Shown: one piece after another, positions 62,104 to 64,000 of the stretch | Position numbering within the stretch: position 1 is the first letter of the stretch | Layout of the letters: every line of letters begins with the position of its first letter | Assembly: GCF_052050035.1 (NCBI RefSeq) | Contig: NZ_CP189882.1 | Coordinates: forward strand, 1,302,001 to 1,366,000 | Source of the DNA: Symbiopectobacterium purcellii_A | GTDB taxonomy: Bacteria; Pseudomonadota; Gammaproteobacteria; Enterobacterales; Enterobacteriaceae | Direction: 5' to 3' | Length of the DNA: 64,000 nucleotides | Translations under genes and position numbers: made by a program | The notes under the pieces: generated by a model | What the model was told of the DNA's origin: nothing | Seen by the model: the letters and a program-made list of their open reading frames with translations, nothing else | The model's database searches: none

Positions 62104-62913
62104 ATGAGATCACTATTTAAAGTAACGCTGTTAGCGACGACGATGGCACTGACGCTGAATGCTAACCTGGTAATGGCAGCGGAAGCGGCGAAAGCGTCCG
62201 ATTCGGCCCCAGCGGCAAAATTCAAGAGCGATGAGGATGCCGCCGCTTATGCGCTGGGTGCTTCCTTGGGGCGTTACATGGATAACTCACTGAAAGAGCA
62301 AGAAAAACTGGGTATCACCTTAAATAAAGATCAGTTGATTGCTGGCGTTCAGGACGCGTTTGCTGACAAGAGCAAGCTGAGCGACGAAGAGATTGAGAAG
62401 ACCCTGCAAGGTTTCGAAACGCGCGTGAAAACCGCAGCAGAAGCGAAAATGAAGCAGGATGCTAAAGAAAGCGCTGAGAAAGGCACTAAATTCCGTGATG
62501 CATTCGCCAAAGAAAAAGGCGTGAAGAAAACGGAATCTGGCCTGCTGTATCAGGTAGAGAAAGAGGGTACGGGCGCAGCGCCGAAAGAGAGCGATACCGT
62601 AGTGGTTAACTACAAAGGTACGCTGGTTGACGGTAGCGAGTTTGATAACTCTTACAAACGTGGCGAACCTCTCTCTTTCCGTCTTGACGGGGTTATTCCT
62701 GGTTGGACTGAAGGGCTGAGGCAGGTTAAAAAAGGCGGGAAAATCAAACTGGTTATTCCGCCAGAGTTAGCTTACGGCGAAAATGGCGTCCCGGGCATTC
62801 CGGCGAACTCTACGCTGGTGTTTGAATTGGAACTGCTGGATATCAAGGCAGACGCTGATGCCAAACCGGCCGCTAAAGCAGAAAAACCTGCTGCCGAGAA
62901 AAGCGCTAAATAA
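62104..62913 (+). CDS. fkpA: FKBP-type peptidyl-prolyl isomerase FkpA
   Basis: Periplasmic chaperone and prolyl isomerase. Signal peptide MRSLFKVTLLATTMALTLNA to VMAAEAA (about 26 residues), dimerisation helices (AAYALGASLGRYMDNSLKEQ and FAKEKGVKKTESGLLYQVEK) and a C-terminal FKBP domain (TVVVNYKGTLVDGSEFDNSY, VIPGWTEGLRQVKKGGKIKL VIPPELAYG). The C-terminal tail is Ala/Lys-rich. 269 residues against 270 in E. coli. The promoter region upstream is shared divergently with slyX. Terminator at 62939-62968. Intact. Confidence 0.96.
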   Translation: MRSLFKVTLLATTMALTLNANLVMAAEAAKASDSAPAAKFKSDEDAAAYALGASLGRYMDNSLKEQEKLGITLNKDQLIAGVQDAFADKSKLSDEEIEKTLQGFETRVKTAAEAKMKQDAKESAEKGTKFRDAFAKEKGVKKTESGLLYQVEKEGTGAAPKESDTVVVNYKGTLVDGSEFDNSYKRGEPLSFRLDGVIPGWTEGLRQVKKGGKIKLVIPPELAYGENGVPGIPANSTLVFELELLDIKADADAKPAAKAEKPAAEKSAK

Positions 62914-62938
62914 CTTGCGCTAGCGTTGTCGCTGATTC

Positions 62939-62968
62939 AGCCGTGGGGCAACCCGCGGCTTTTTTTAT
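62939..62968 (+). terminator. Rho-independent terminator of fkpA
   Basis: AGCCGTGGG, GCAA loop, CCCGCGGCT followed by TTTTTTT. Confidence 0.88.
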
Positions 62969-62982
62969 GGTATGGCGTCACG

Positions 62983-64000
62983 TCAGGAAAGCAGCGGTGG
63001 AAAGGTGACCTCCGCCAGCGTGCCGTTGCCCTCACGTAGGTTGCTGAGCGTCAATGCCCCATGGTGCAGTTGCGCCACGCGGGTGACAATACTCAACCCC
63101 AGCCCGATGCCGCCGTAGCGTGTGTCCATACGGACAAATGCCTTACTCAATTCGCCGACTTTACTTTCATCAATACCAGGCCCTTGGTCACGCACCTGCA
63201 AGGTGATTTGCGGGTCGGCGGTAAGCCGCACAGTGATCGTGCTCTCTGGGGGACTGTAACGGTGGGCGTTCTCGATCAAATTACGCAGCAGCAGTTGCAG
63301 TAACGTGGCATCGCCCTGTATCGCCACCTCTCCCTCACTGATTTGCCAGTCGATGCGCTGGTTGCGCTGACTGGCCATCTCTTCCACCATATCCTGTATG
63401 GGGACAATCACATCCTGAGCCAGCGAAACCTGTTGGTAGTGGCCGGAGTAAAACGCCACGGCGGCGCGCGCCAACTGAAGCAGCTGTTCAACGGTTCGTG
63501 TCATGGTATCGATGCGTGCAATCAGCGGCTGGCAATCGACCCCATGACGTTGCTGTTGGAGTTCCAGATGCAGCCGTATGCCTGCCAGTGGGGTACGTAG
63601 TTCGTGTGCGACGTCAGCGGTAAATTGGCGCTCTCGTTCCAGCGTTTCATTCAGGCGCACAAAGAGTTGGTTCATGGAGCGTGTCACGGCGGCGATCTCT
63701 TCCATCTGCTGATAATCTGCGATAGGTTCCAAATTTTCCGCACTGCGGTTGCCTAATTCCGCAGCAAGGCGCGACAGGGGCCGCGTAATCCAGTTCACGG
63801 CCTGAATAGAAAGAAACAGGGAAGCCAGCACCATTACCAGGCTGGGTATGCTGAGTGAGGCGATCGATTCGCGTATTTCCTTGGCGATATGCTCGTTGCG
63901 TGCGTGTTCACTCAGCGTTTTATCCACCATAAACTCGATCTGTTCCTTACTTTCATGCCATAGCAAGGCGACGCTGATAAGCTGATACGTCAACAAAATA
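62983..64000 (-). CDS. Sensor histidine kinase, partial at window edge
   Basis: The frame runs off the window. Visible: a membrane segment near ISVALLWH, a periplasmic or linker part (ESKEQIEFMVDKTLSEHARN), a second membrane helix with HAMP (WITRPLSRLAAELGNRSAEN), the phosphoacceptor FTADVAHELRTPLAGIRLHL and the ATPase boxes N (LIENAHRYSPPES), G1 (VRDQGPGIDESK) and G2 (GGIGLGLSIVTRVAQLHHGA). It is of the QseC/PmrB size class, but I do not assign it to one. A TTG at 63996 is not a real start. A response regulator gene is expected just beyond the edge. Confidence 0.9.
   Translation of the reverse strand, partial: ILLTYQLISVALLWHESKEQIEFMVDKTLSEHARNEHIAKEIRESIASLSIPSLVMVLASLFLSIQAVNWITRPLSRLAAELGNRSAENLEPIADYQQMEEIAAVTRSMNQLFVRLNETLERERQFTADVAHELRTPLAGIRLHLELQQQRHGVDCQPLIARIDTMTRTVEQLLQLARAAVAFYSGHYQQVSLAQDVIVPIQDMVEEMASQRNQRIDWQISEGEVAIQGDATLLQLLLRNLIENAHRYSPPESTITVRLTADPQITLQVRDQGPGIDESKVGELSKAFVRMDTRYGGIGLGLSIVTRVAQLHHGALTLSNLREGNGTLAEVTFPPLLS

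Overview
The window is chromosomal DNA of an enterobacterium (Enterobacterales). The housekeeping genes yicC, glmS, glmU, pabA, argD, crp, yhfA, ppiA, slyX, fkpA, dctA, yhjJ, kdgK and yhjD are close to their Escherichia coli counterparts in length, motifs and partly in order. The 4-oxalocrotonate tautomerase beside kdgK, the cellulose gene bcsG and an HmsP-type gene hint at a plant-associated or Sodalis/Pectobacteriaceae-like lineage; that placement is inference. The dominant property is a very heavy load of insertion sequences (IS), many nested inside each other, with interrupted host genes and chimeric junctions. This is what a genome in recent host restriction or a population bottleneck looks like.

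Layout. 1-6.9 kb: a P4-like integrative element with an integrase, an AlpA-type regulator, an ORF6N protein, two coupled PerC/ANR-like small proteins, a ribbon-helix-helix protein on the opposite strand and an AT-rich cargo gene, interrupted by an IS3-family copy. 7-9.3 kb: yicC, a frameshifted lysR and a truncated dipeptidase gene. 9.3-18.8 kb: a nest of IS91, IS3, IS630, IS21 and IS30 elements. 18.9-22.3 kb: glmS and glmU. 22.65-29.2 kb: a second nest (ISL2-type IS5, two IS256, two IS630) ending inside bcsG. 29.9-38.9 kb: short hmsP-like gene, dctA, yhjJ, kdgK, an interrupted 4-oxalocrotonate tautomerase and yhjD, in the order of the E. coli yhj region. 39-46.6 kb: IS fragments around an AT-rich TadG-like von Willebrand A protein. 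46.7-54.5 kb: ppiA, pabA, argD, crp, yhfA with IS30 and IS5 insertions. 54.4-61.4 kb: IS256/IS5 fusion, beheaded chemoreceptor, LacI regulator and a DapA-family gene split by four nested elements. 61.7-64 kb: slyX, fkpA and a sensor kinase cut by the window edge.

Besides full IS elements there are three families of short non-autonomous elements. MITE-A has ten copies, nine of exactly 189 bp and one of 219 bp, with IS903-type ends; nine have 9-bp target duplications (eight perfect, one with a mismatch). MITE-B has five copies of exactly 92 bp with ends like those of the resident IS630 and TA duplications. MITE-C has one complete 106-bp copy with 18-bp perfect ends and one half copy. Removing the elements with one target duplication restores open frames exactly for the tautomerase and the DapA-family gene, which dates those insertions as recent. 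Where target duplications do not match (glmU/bcsG, yhfA/chemoreceptor, IS30/IS630 at 45.7-46.6 kb) the chromosome appears to have been rearranged through IS copies.
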